This document shows positions 1-9,849 of a DNA stretch of 64,000 nucleotides, one piece after another. The DNA is from Sphingomonas sp. PP-CC-1A-547 (GTDB taxonomy: Bacteria > Pseudomonadota > Alphaproteobacteria > Sphingomonadales > Sphingomonadaceae), in the NCBI RefSeq assembly GCF_003610375.1, contig NZ_RAPZ01000011.1:186001-250000 (forward strand), read 5' to 3'. The notes beneath the pieces are model-generated. The model was given only the letters and a program-made list of their open reading frames with translations, was not told the DNA's origin and ran no database searches. Every line of letters starts with the position of its first letter. The stretch's first letter is position 1. The translations under genes and the position numbers were made by a program.

Positions 1-1672
<1,672 letters not shown>

Positions 1673-1876
1673 AGGGGTCCTTCCCGTGGGCGTCGGGCCG
1701 CCGGGCGCCGAGGGGAAAGCAGCCGTATAGGCCACGCGGGCGCGTCGGGGACCGAGCGAAAAATGCTGTTACCCGAGGGGCCTTAGCAAGGGGGAGCGCA
1801 TCGGGGAAGGGCACGGGAGTGCCGTGGGCCGGTTATTCCGCCTTCGCGTTGCCGAGTGGACGAGCGCGCTGAAGCG

Positions 1877-2227
1877 TCAGGCGGGACCATCGCTTTCGTG
1901 GACGCCGGCCGCGCGTCGCAGGAACAGGTTCATGCGATCGACCGCGGAACGGGTGAGCGTTATCGTGCTGCCGTCCGAATAGGGCTCGATCTGCGCATCG
2001 GCGACGAGATGGGCGAGCCAGCGCTGGCCCACCGCTGGCGGCGTCTTCGTGAGCGCCATCAGGTCGGGTGCGGTAATGGCCTCATCGCTGGCTTCGGCGA
2101 CGAACAGCCGCAAAAGCATGTTCCACGCGTGTTCGTCGAAGATCTCGCTGGGAAATATGTCCCCGCGCATGTCGCGTACCGTGAGGAGGTTTTCCGCGGT
2201 GCGGGCCGAGTCGGTGTCGATTGCCAT
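1877..2227 (-). CDS. Hypothetical protein, possible winged-helix fold
   Basis: A 116-residue protein (MAIDTDSARTAENLL...). It reads as mostly helical with a final beta-rich stretch (YSDGSTITLTRSAVDRMN) that resembles the wing and last helix of MarR-like DNA-binding folds, but I do not recognise the family with certainty. No signal peptide or membrane segment. No convincing Shine-Dalgarno precedes the ATG, so it may be leaderless. It lies about 200 bp upstream of acnA in the same orientation. Regulatory function is inference only. Confidence 0.7.
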   Translation of the reverse strand: MAIDTDSARTAENLLTVRDMRGDIFPSEIFDEHAWNMLLRLFVAEASDEAITAPDLMALTKTPPAVGQRWLAHLVADAQIEPYSDGSTITLTRSAVDRMNLFLRRAAGVHESDGPA

Positions 2228-2358
2228 ACGCTAACATGACAGATCGCGGTTGCGACGCGCTAGCAAAAATAGCGCGATTTCGTGGCTAACACAGGTTGTC
2301 GAGCGCCGTGATAACCTAGCGCATTGCGCACGATCGCTCCGGCGGCGAACGTGGGGGT

Positions 2359-2508
2359 ATGGGCTCCGATACCGAAGAAACGCGGATTCTGCGCGATGCC
2401 ATCGAACATGCCTTGGCAATTGCCGATGCGCAGCGACGGTATCTGATGGCGGCGTTGCTGGCACATTGCCTCGACGAACTGGCGGACAACCCTCCAACAA
2501 GCGCGTGA
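2359..2508 (+). CDS. Small hypothetical protein (49 aa)
   Basis: An ATG-initiated frame of 49 residues, MGSDTEETRILRDAIEHALA..., ending NPPTSA. The sequence is acidic then strongly helical (IEHALAIADAQRRYLMAALL), with codon use and amino-acid make-up like real proteins here and unlike the arginine-rich shadow frames overlapping it. It resembles small cytosolic alpha-helical proteins common in sphingomonads, whose function is unknown. The ribosome site is weak (a G-rich stretch directly upstream). It sits alone between the 116-aa gene, divergently oriented, and the autotransporter. Confidence 0.55.
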   Translation: MGSDTEETRILRDAIEHALAIADAQRRYLMAALLAHCLDELADNPPTSA

Positions 2509-2732
2509 TGGTGCCAAGCCGGGCACCGCCTCTGTTCATTATCGCCGCTGTCGTCACGAAACACCGAAGCGTCCAAACCGGCCGAGCGGTGACAATTTTA
2601 CAACGTTTAAGACAGAATGTTACAGTTCCCTGAATAAGGCGTAGTCATTGATTGCGTTCCCAAAATGGTCTGCATACCCTCTCCATATTGGCGTACGTCC
2701 CAGAGCGGGTGGCGCGAACAAGGGGATGTAAC

Positions 2733-5700
2733 GTGACGACTATCGCTACCTTGCGCACGCGCGGCGCACGCACCGGATCGCGCCATGCGCGCGCGGCTTT
2801 GCTGACCTCGACGGCGTTGCTCGCCGCGGCGGCGCTGCCGTCGATCGCTGCCGCGCAGGACCGCCTGCCGCGCATGGAATCGATCGCCTACGGAAGCACG
2901 CTGAACCCGGTCGATGTCGTTTCCGAACCCAACATCGTGATCTCGGCACCGGGCACGCCGACCACGGCGCAGGATATCGCTGGCGGCGTGAACGGCGTCG
3001 GCCAGATGACGATCTCGACGGGTGGCGGCGGCGTCGGCCTGTGCACGGGGACGTTGATCAATCCGCGCACCGTGATCTTCGCCGCGCACTGCGTGAACGA
3101 GAACGCCGCCGGCACGGGCGCTCAGAACCCCTGGGGCTACGGCGCGCAGGGCGGCGGCATTCCGATCGCGTTCGGTTTCCAGCAGAACAACCGTCCGGCG
3201 CTGCTCGACTGGTTCCTACCGACCACCGCGACCGGCGCGGTCAACACGCAGCAGTACAAGACCAACACCGCCAACTTCCTCTATAACGTCAACCAGGTCG
3301 TCTATAACGCCGACTCGCTGAAGCTCGGGCTGGCCCAGAACTTTCTTCAGGGCGACGTTGCGATCGCGACGCTGGACACGCCGGCTGCCAACGTGCCGAC
3401 CTGGGCGCTGCTGCTGTCGGCACTGCCCGCGCCTGCCGCGATCAGCGACACCACCGGCACCGGCTACCACGTCACGATCACCGGCTATGGTCGCAACGGC
3501 CAGGGCGGTACGCTCGTCGGCGACACCAACGGAATCGATTACCGCCGTCGCATCGCCGAGAACACGATCGGCATCCTCGGCTCGTTCGACGACCTCAACG
3601 GCTTCCTCTACGGCTCGATCGATGGGATGCCGCAGAACCTGTATCAGCTCGATTTCGACGATCCCCGCCGTGGCACCGCCGCTGCCAGCCCGTACGACTT
3701 CAACATTTTCAAGGACAACGCACTACCCAACGAGGGAACGACCGCAGGTGGGGATTCGGGTGGGCCGCTGATCCTCGACCGGACTTTCGCCAAGCAGGTC
3801 GTGATCGGCGTGTTGTCGGGCGGTAACCGCTTTTACAACGAGACACCGTTCGGCGCTTACGGGACGGCGAGTTTCTACCAGCCGCTGTATCTGTTCGCGG
3901 ACTATATCGCTGCCAACAACCCCTATCGCTATGCGCAGACCAAGACCGGCGACGGCCTGTGGACCGATGCGTCGCACTGGGTGACCGCGCTCGATCCGAA
4001 CTACCAGATCATCGTCGACGGCAAGCTCGTGAACGGCGTTCCCACCACCGTCGGTGCGGGCATCGCAGGCGATGGCAACAAGTTCGGTCAGGTCTGCTTT
4101 GAGACTGACTGTCTCGATGTGAAGACCGGCGTCGAGACGATCGGCGGCGTACCGGTGGCCAACGGGCCACGTCCTGCCGCTGGACCTGCGCTAGCGGCGC
4201 TGTCGCCCACGCTTGCCAACGGCTTGCCGGGCGCGAGCAACTTCGTGCCCAACAACATCGACCCCGATCGCACGACGCAGCGCAGCGCGCGCTATTACGA
4301 CGTTACGCTGTCGGCGGCAGGCACGACCACGCTGAACTCCGCGGTGACGGTCGACAAGTTCACCGTCGCGGGCAGCACGGCGAAGCTGGCGGTAACGTCG
4401 GCCGGGTCGCTCACCAGCCTGATGGCGATCAACCAGGTGACCGGCGTCGTCCAGAACGACGGCGTGATCTCGACGCCCGGCGATTACTTCATGCTGTCGG
4501 GCATGCTCACCGGATCGGGCCGGATCAACACGCCGTTCTTCACCAGCGTCGCCGGGATGATCGCACCCGGCACGACGGGCACGATCGGCACGCTGACGAT
4601 CGGCGGCAACGGCGTGCTCGCCTCGAGCACCAACCTGCTGGTCGATCTCGGCCCGAACGGCACCTCGGACAAGCTCGCCTTCGCGGCGACGACGTTCAAT
4701 GCGGCAGGGGCCGCGACCAACGGCATCGTCAGCCTCAGCGGTCGCGTCGGGTTCGCGCCGGTCGCCGGCTATACCGTGCGGTATAACGATCTCTACACGA
4801 TCCTGACCGCACAGGGCGGCATCACGGGCGCGTTCGGTGCGGCGACCCCGCTGAGCGCGATCCTGACACCGAGCTACGTCTACAGTGCCAATGCGGTGCA
4901 GGTCCGGATCCTCGCGGGTCAGTATCGCAACGTCGTCGATGCAACGCCGGTCCAGTCGGCCTATGCCGGGCTGCTCGACCAGAACCGCTCCAACTATGCG
5001 GCGCTGAGTGGGGTATATGGCTCGCTCGACCTGCAGAATGCGGCGACGATCCGCTCGACGCTCGAGGGCCTTGCGCCGCGGGCAGAGACGCTCAAGTCGA
5101 GCCTGGGCGTCGCGTCGATCGACACGATGTCGCGCTTCTACCGTGATCACATCGCGCAGATCGATACGCGTGGCGGACTCGGCGGTACGCTGGCGCTGAT
5201 CGGCAAGCCGGTCCAGGTCGCCTCGTTGATGGCGAGCGACCTTCCCGGCGGGCAGGACACGATGAGCGACTCGAGCGGCACCGTGTTGCAGCAGGGTCGT
5301 CTGCCCGACGACATGAGCGGCTTCATCGCGGGCGGCTATATCGACGGCAAGAGCCGGTCGATGCCGGGGACCAATCCGTTCGGCGGGCATGACAAGTTCG
5401 ACGGTTACTTCGCGGCTGCCGGTCTTGAAAAGCAGGCAGGCGAGGGTGGCGTGATCGGCTTCTCGTTCTCGTACACCAACACCGACGGAACGACCGGCGG
5501 GATCGCGCAGCGCGCGAAGGGCGAGCTGTTCCAGGGCACGCTGTACGGCAAGCTGGAGACCGCATCGGGGATCGTCCTCGATACGCAGTTCAGCGCGGGC
5601 GCGTTCGTCGCCAAGACCGATCGCAATGTAGGCTTCGTCGGCACCAGCTACCGCCTGCGCGGCACCGACAACGCGTTGACCGTCGTCAGCGAGGTCGGGC

Positions 5701-6137
5701 TCGGCAAGGCGTTCGACCTGTCGATGCTCAAGGTCGGCCCGCGCGTGTCGATGCGCGCGAGCCATATCGGCTTCGGCAAGTCGATCGAGAATGGCGGCGG
5801 ACCAGCCCTGTTCGTCGATCGCGACAGCTTCGACAGCCTGCAGGGTCGCGCGGGGCTGACGCTCAGCGGCGGCACCTCGATCCGGCCTTACGCCGCGGCG
5901 AACTACGTCCATGACTTCCAGTCGACGCCGGGCGTGTTCGGTGCGAACTTCGTCGGCGGGATCGGTCCGAACGCACTGTTCGGGCTGGCCGGGCAGGACA
6001 AGAACTGGGGCGAGATCAGCGCGGGGCTGACGCTGGTCGGTGACAGCGTCGACATCTCGGTCGGTGCGGACACCACCGTCGAGCGCAAGGACGTGTCGAA
6101 CCAGTCGTACAAGGGCTCGATCAAGATCCGCTTCTGA
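2733..6137 (+). CDS. Autotransporter with N-terminal trypsin-like (S1) serine protease domain
   Basis: About 1134 residues. I place the start at GTG 2733, 7 nt after AAGGGGA; a longer in-frame TTG start at 2652 would add 27 residues lacking signal-peptide character. Order: signal peptide (RHARAALLTSTALLAAAALP, cleaved near AAAQ), S1 protease domain with His119 in AAHC, Asp208 in GDVAIATLD and Ser342 in GDSGGP, a beta-helix-like passenger (about 400-790), then a C-terminal autotransporter barrel (about 860-1134) ending in IKIRF with the terminal Phe expected of barrel proteins. The protein should insert its barrel in the outer membrane and display or release a protease. The usual autotransporter protease family is S8 (subtilisin) or S6; S1 here is less common. 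A terminator-like hairpin follows at 6169. Confidence 0.93.
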   Translation: MTTIATLRTRGARTGSRHARAALLTSTALLAAAALPSIAAAQDRLPRMESIAYGSTLNPVDVVSEPNIVISAPGTPTTAQDIAGGVNGVGQMTISTGGGGVGLCTGTLINPRTVIFAAHCVNENAAGTGAQNPWGYGAQGGGIPIAFGFQQNNRPALLDWFLPTTATGAVNTQQYKTNTANFLYNVNQVVYNADSLKLGLAQNFLQGDVAIATLDTPAANVPTWALLLSALPAPAAISDTTGTGYHVTITGYGRNGQGGTLVGDTNGIDYRRRIAENTIGILGSFDDLNGFLYGSIDGMPQNLYQLDFDDPRRGTAAASPYDFNIFKDNALPNEGTTAGGDSGGPLILDRTFAKQVVIGVLSGGNRFYNETPFGAYGTASFYQPLYLFADYIAANNPYRYAQTKTGDGLWTDASHWVTALDPNYQIIVDGKLVNGVPTTVGAGIAGDGNKFGQVCFETDCLDVKTGVETIGGVPVANGPRPAAGPALAALSPTLANGLPGASNFVPNNIDPDRTTQRSARYYDVTLSAAGTTTLNSAVTVDKFTVAGSTAKLAVTSAGSLTSLMAINQVTGVVQNDGVISTPGDYFMLSGMLTGSGRINTPFFTSVAGMIAPGTTGTIGTLTIGGNGVLASSTNLLVDLGPNGTSDKLAFAATTFNAAGAATNGIVSLSGRVGFAPVAGYTVRYNDLYTILTAQGGITGAFGAATPLSAILTPSYVYSANAVQVRILAGQYRNVVDATPVQSAYAGLLDQNRSNYAALSGVYGSLDLQNAATIRSTLEGLAPRAETLKSSLGVASIDTMSRFYRDHIAQIDTRGGLGGTLALIGKPVQVASLMASDLPGGQDTMSDSSGTVLQQGRLPDDMSGFIAGGYIDGKSRSMPGTNPFGGHDKFDGYFAAAGLEKQAGEGGVIGFSFSYTNTDGTTGGIAQRAKGELFQGTLYGKLETASGIVLDTQFSAGAFVAKTDRNVGFVGTSYRLRGTDNALTVVSEVGLGKAFDLSMLKVGPRVSMRASHIGFGKSIENGGGPALFVDRDSFDSLQGRAGLTLSGGTSIRPYAAANYVHDFQSTPGVFGANFVGGIGPNALFGLAGQDKNWGEISAGLTLVGDSVDISVGADTTVERKDVSNQSYKGSIKIRF

Positions 6138-6168
6138 TCGGGAGCAGTTCCAGATCGTTGAAATGGCG

Positions 6169-6202
6169 AAAGGGTCATCCGCTCATGCGGGTGGCCCTTT
6201 TT
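6169..6202 (+). terminator. Rho-independent terminator of autotransporter gene
   Basis: A stem AAAGGGTCATCCGC / GCGGGTGGCCCTTT with two G-U-type wobbles and a TCAT loop, followed by a short T run, about 30 bp after the stop codon. Confidence 0.75.
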
Positions 6203-6270
6203 CGTATTCGCGGCCGAGCCTGCCTGAGGTCCGGGGGACCGAGCGCTTCCAGGGCGCGGCCATCCCTAAG

Positions 6271-6359
6271 TCCGTCATCCTGGCGAAATTTAGGATCCAG
6301 CGCCGTGAGGGGCGGTCCTCCGTTACCCTGGATCCTGACTTTCGTCAGGATGACGGAGG
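6271..6359. repeat. Palindromic intergenic repeat (family F, GTCATCCTG type)
   Basis: The left arm TCCGTCATCCTGGCGAAA...GGATCCAG and the right arm CTGGATCCTGACTTTCGTCA...GATGACGGA are imperfect inverted copies separated by about 30 bp. Such GTCATCCTG...GGATCCAG arms are a recurrent intergenic repeat style in sphingomonads and relatives. Seen once in this window. Confidence 0.7.
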
Positions 6360-6524
6360 GGGAAGCGCGCGTGGACGACCTATCGTGCCGCGTCGCTAGC
6401 GATGGCCGGGCTGCCGTCGGACCAGGTCGAATGGGTAGTGCCACATCAGGCTAACGCGCGCACCGCGAACGTCCGCCGTCCTCAGCTCAACATGCAAAAC
6501 GCGCAATTGACTGCCTGAGCAATG

Positions 6525-6538
6525 GTTGCCATGGCAAC
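6525..6538. promoter_or_regulatory. Palindrome GTTGCCATGGCAAC, likely MarR autoregulatory operator
   Basis: A perfect 14-bp inverted repeat ending 3 bp before the marR-family start codon, with TTGACT upstream at 6507-6512 as a possible -35. Position and symmetry fit a MarR operator that represses the operon; binding by this regulator is inference. Confidence 0.55.
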
Positions 6539-6541
6539 GAT

Positions 6542-7012
6542 ATGACGTTCTACACCAAATCGGAATTCGGGCCGGACTGTTCGCTCGGCTACCTCGCGCG
6601 GCGCATCCACCAGATCGGGCAGAGCCTGATCGAGCCGGTGTTCGCGGCGGAGGGCCTGTCGGGGACACAATGGTCCGCGCTCATGTCGATGATGGCGGGT
6701 CGGGCGGCGACGTGTGGCGACCTTGCGCGGGATCTGTCGCACGACAAGGGCGCGACGACGCGGCTGGTCGACGCGATGGAGCAGAGCGGCTGGGTCACGC
6801 GGTCGCGGGCGAGCGACGACCGGCGGGTGCTCAATCTCGAGCTGACGCCCGACGGCGAGGCGGTCGCGATCCGGTGTCGCGATAAGATCATAGAATACTG
6901 GAATACCCTGCTGACGGGCTGGGACCGGGTCGAAATCGAGAAGTTGATCGAACTGATGCAGAAACTCCGAACGACGCTGGACGACGCTCTGACCGAAGGA
7001 CGCCGCGCATGA
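6542..7012 (+). CDS. MarR-family transcriptional regulator of efflux operon
   Basis: A 156-residue protein with the MarR winged-helix core (about residues 35-115): GLSGTQWSALMSM, CGDLARDLSHDKGATTRLVD as helix-turn-helix, and SRASDDRRVLNLELTPDGEA as the wing. MarR proteins bind palindromic operators as dimers and release DNA on binding small phenolic or lipophilic ligands. The gene overlaps the next one by 4 bp (ATGA), so it is the first gene of a marR-nodT-emrA-emrB operon, in the manner of EmrR/MprA with emrAB. A palindrome immediately upstream suggests autoregulation. Confidence 0.9.
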   Translation: MTFYTKSEFGPDCSLGYLARRIHQIGQSLIEPVFAAEGLSGTQWSALMSMMAGRAATCGDLARDLSHDKGATTRLVDAMEQSGWVTRSRASDDRRVLNLELTPDGEAVAIRCRDKIIEYWNTLLTGWDRVEIEKLIELMQKLRTTLDDALTEGRRA

Positions 7013-8418
7013 AGATTGGCACTGCCCTGGCCCCGCTCACGGTGGCGGGGCTGCTCGCGGGGTGCGCGATCCCGGCGTCCAAGGCCGTCGTGGAGCCGGT
7101 ATCGGCCACTGCGCTAGGGCTGGCTCCGGACGCGGCGCCGGTGATCGCGTCGGACTGGTGGCGGTCGTTCGGCGATCCGCAACTCGATCGGCTGGTGCGC
7201 GATGCGGTCGCGGGCAGCCCGTCGCTCGATGCGGCGCTGGCACGGGTCGCGCAGGCGCAGGCGGTGCTGTCGACGCGGCGTGCCGACAATGGCCCCGACG
7301 TGACGCTCGATGCGCAGGAGCAATTGGCGCGGCTGAGCGGGCGCTACACGATCCCGCCGCCCTATGCCGGGTCGACGCGGTTTGTCGGGTCGACCGCGGC
7401 GAACCTCAGTTGGAACCTCGATCTGTTCGGGCGGCAAAAGGCTGCGATCGAGGGCGCGCGGGCGTCGGTGCGTGCGGCTTCGCTCGACGTCGCGGCGGCG
7501 CGGATGGCGCTGTCGGGGGCGGTGGTGCAGACGTATATCGATCTCGAACGCGCCGAGGCGCAGGCGGGGATCGCCCGGCGTACGATCGCGACGCGCCAGA
7601 ATTCGCTGCGGCTGGTGAACGTGCGGATCCGCAACAACCTGGCGAGCAAGCTCGACGCGCAGGCCGCGACGACGCTGCTGGCGCAGGCGCGGCAGGCGTT
7701 GCTGCGCGCGCAGGCGGCGCAGGTGCTCGCGAAGAATGCGCTGGCGGCGCTGGCCGGGCGTGGTGCGGATTATCCCGCGACGATCGGACTGACCGCGTTG
7801 CGGCTCGACGCGGCGTTGCCGTTGCCGAAGACCGTACCCGCCGACCTGCTCGCGCGACGTGCCGATATCGCGGCGGCGCAGGCACGGATCGAGGCTGCGG
7901 CCGCCGGGCGTCAGGTCGCGCGGAAAGCGTTCTATCCGAACGTCAATCTGGCGGCGCTCGCGGGGTTCCAGGCGGTCGGGCTCGGCAATCTGTTCTCGCT
8001 CGATGCGGGCACGGTCGGCGTCGGGCCGGCGGTCCATCTGCCGATCTTCGACAATGGCCGGTTGAAGGCGGATCTCGCGGGCGCGACCGCGGCGGTTGAC
8101 CTGGCGACCGCGGATTACAACGACTGGGTGATCGGTGCGGTGCGCGAGGCGGGGGACGCGGTCGCGCGGATCGGGGCGCTCGATGCAGACCGGCAGCGAC
8201 AGCGCGAGGTGGTGCGCGGCTATGCAGAGACCGGGCGGCTGAACGCGATCCGCGTGTCGAGCGGCCTCGATAGCCGGCTCGACCTCGTCGACAACGACGT
8301 TCGCACGCTGGCCGCCGAACAGGCCGATGCCGACCTCGCCGCCGATGCCGCGCAACAGCGCGTGCAGCTCGTGCTGGCGCTGGGTGGTGGTTATGATTTT
8401 CAGGGGATGACGCGATGA
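7009..8418 (+). CDS. NodT-family outer-membrane efflux lipoprotein
   Basis: A 469-residue TolC-like channel subunit. It has a lipoprotein signal peptide with lipobox LLAGC (Cys19), then two outer-membrane efflux repeats: DWWRSFGDPQLDRLVRDAVA near the N-terminus is the typical opening, followed by long coiled-coil helices rich in Ala/Gln/Arg and the NLSWNLDLFGRQKAA strand region. It would form the outer-membrane exit duct for the HlyD/EmrB-type pump encoded just downstream. Overlaps both neighbours by 4 bp, implying translational coupling. Confidence 0.93.
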   Translation: MKIGTALAPLTVAGLLAGCAIPASKAVVEPVSATALGLAPDAAPVIASDWWRSFGDPQLDRLVRDAVAGSPSLDAALARVAQAQAVLSTRRADNGPDVTLDAQEQLARLSGRYTIPPPYAGSTRFVGSTAANLSWNLDLFGRQKAAIEGARASVRAASLDVAAARMALSGAVVQTYIDLERAEAQAGIARRTIATRQNSLRLVNVRIRNNLASKLDAQAATTLLAQARQALLRAQAAQVLAKNALAALAGRGADYPATIGLTALRLDAALPLPKTVPADLLARRADIAAAQARIEAAAAGRQVARKAFYPNVNLAALAGFQAVGLGNLFSLDAGTVGVGPAVHLPIFDNGRLKADLAGATAAVDLATADYNDWVIGAVREAGDAVARIGALDADRQRQREVVRGYAETGRLNAIRVSSGLDSRLDLVDNDVRTLAAEQADADLAADAAQQRVQLVLALGGGYDFQGMTR

Positions 8419-9578
8419 CCGATACGCAAACGCCGGCGCCCGCCGCGGCTCCGACCGGCAATCCGCGCGCACGCAAGCGCGCGCTGACGATCCTAGGCGT
8501 GGTCGTCGTGATCGGCGCGATCGTGTGGGCGGTGTTCCACTTCCTGCTCGCCGCGCCTGAGCAGGAGACCGACGATGCCTATGTCGCGGGCGACGTGGTG
8601 GCGATCACCGCGCGCGATCCGGGGCAGGTGACTGCGATCCATGCGGACAACACGCAGGTCGTGAAGGCGGGCCAGCCGTTGATCGACCTCGACGCGGCGA
8701 CTGCCGATGTCGGTGTTGCGTCGGCGGAGGCGGAACTCGCGCGCGCGGTGCGCGCGACGCGGTCGGACTTTTCGAAGGTGAACGAGACCGGGGCCGCGGT
8801 CGTGCAGGCGGAGGCCGAACTGGCGCGGGCGCGGAACGATCTTGCGCGTCGTCGTGGGGCTGCTGCGGAGGGCGCGATCTCGGGCGAGGAACTGAGCCAC
8901 GCGGCGGACCAGGTGAAGGTGGCGAGCGCGACGCTGCAACTCGCGCGGAGCCAGCAGGCGCAGTCGAAGAACGGCGTCGTGGGCACCACGGTGTCCAACA
9001 ACCCGGCGGTGCTGGCGGCGATCGCGGCCTATCGTCGCGCGGCGATCACGCGCAGCCACATGCACGTGGTGGCGCCGATCGACGGCGTTGTCGCGCAACG
9101 CACGGTGCAGCTTGGGCAGCAGGTTTCTGCGGGGATGCCGCTGATGGCTGTGGTGCCGCTCGACCGGGTGTGGGTCGATGCGAACTTCCGCGAGACGCAG
9201 TTGCGCGATCTGCGGATCGGGCAGGCGGCGACGGTGACGGCGGACATGTACGGCGACGACCTGGTCTATCATGGCCACGTGGTCGGGCTTGGCGCGGGTA
9301 GCGGGAACGCGTTCGCGCTGCTGCCGCCGCAGAACGCGAGCGGGAACTGGATCAAGATCACGCAGCGCGTGCCGGTTAGGATCGCGCTCGACAAGGGTGA
9401 GCTGCGGCGCAATCCGTTGCGGGTCGGGCTGTCGGTGAACGCGATTGTCGATACCGCGGACAAGTCGGGCACGATGGTCGGGCGGCCTGCGGTGGCGGCG
9501 TATAAGGGGCTGGCGACCGGGCAGGGGGATGCTGCGGTCGATGCAAAGATCGGCCAGATCATTGCGGCTAACCGGTGA
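8415..9578 (+). CDS. emrA: HlyD/EmrA-family membrane fusion protein
   Basis: A 387-residue periplasmic adaptor. A short cytoplasmic tail (about 1-23) is followed by one membrane helix (ALTILGVVVVIGAIVWAVF), then ETDDAYVAGDVV, the signature opening of EmrA-type adaptors, a lipoyl-like barrel (HADNTQVVKAGQPLIDLD), a long coiled-coil hairpin and a beta-barrel domain with SHMHVVAPIDGVVAQRTV. It links the inner-membrane MFS pump to the NodT channel. The start overlaps the channel gene stop (ATGA). The downstream pump gene is 271 bp away, separated by repeats. Confidence 0.93.
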   Translation: MTDTQTPAPAAAPTGNPRARKRALTILGVVVVIGAIVWAVFHFLLAAPEQETDDAYVAGDVVAITARDPGQVTAIHADNTQVVKAGQPLIDLDAATADVGVASAEAELARAVRATRSDFSKVNETGAAVVQAEAELARARNDLARRRGAAAEGAISGEELSHAADQVKVASATLQLARSQQAQSKNGVVGTTVSNNPAVLAAIAAYRRAAITRSHMHVVAPIDGVVAQRTVQLGQQVSAGMPLMAVVPLDRVWVDANFRETQLRDLRIGQAATVTADMYGDDLVYHGHVVGLGAGSGNAFALLPPQNASGNWIKITQRVPVRIALDKGELRRNPLRVGLSVNAIVDTADKSGTMVGRPAVAAYKGLATGQGDAAVDAKIGQIIAANR

Positions 9579-9623
9579 TGATTGTGCGGTGGCCATTACT
9601 CCGGTGCGGTTCTGCACTTCTTG

Positions 9624-9677
9624 TTCTCCCGCGAAGGCGGGAGCCCAGTCTGGGTCCCCGCCTTCGCGGGGAAACAA
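9624..9677. repeat. Palindromic intergenic repeat (family B, CCCGCGAAGGCGGG)
   Basis: Begins TTCTCCCGCGAAGGCGGGAG and ends CCCCGCCTTCGCGGGGAA; each half is itself a hairpin (CTCCCGCGAAGGCGGGAG, CCCCGCCTTCGCGGGG), joined by CCCAGTCTGGG. A close copy lies at 28739-28795 after moaE. Confidence 0.8.
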
Positions 9678-9706
9678 GGAACGGGCGGTCCGCTTTGTTG
9701 GGAACA

Positions 9707-9810
9707 CCACCCCGGCGGAGGCCGGGGCCCAACTGGAAAGGTGGTCCTAACGAGGCGCTGCCTCCCGTCAGCGACGTTGCCCAATTGGGCCCCGGCCTTC
9801 GCCGGGGTGG
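9707..9810. repeat. Inverted pair of family A repeats (CCACCCCGGC...CCCAATTGGG)
   Basis: Two copies face each other: CCACCCCGGCGGAGGCCGGG GCCCAACTGG then CCCAATTGGGCCCCGGCCTT CGCCGGGGTGG, about 45 bp apart. The same doublet recurs at 18471-18561 and 24276-24379. This pair lies inside the emrA-emrB spacer of one apparent operon. Confidence 0.85.
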
Positions 9811-9849
9811 TTGGGGTGCAGCAGTTCGCTCTCAGCGGGACGCTCTCTG

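Larger units (their letters stand above)
6138..6541. other. Intergenic stretch, 404 bp
   Basis: No credible gene. It holds the autotransporter terminator (6169-6202), a paired palindromic repeat (6271-6359) and the promoter/operator region of the MarR gene, including a perfect palindrome at 6525-6538. Short frames here are products of the repeat and lack typical codon use. Confidence 0.7.

Noticed and set aside
4191..5912. 573-codon frame opposite the autotransporter barrel
   Set aside because: Antisense of a well-supported gene, very rich in Arg, with no recognisable motif.
9811..9849. Longer start for the EmrB-like protein
   Set aside because: The extra 13 codons begin at the end of a palindromic repeat and have no ribosome site.
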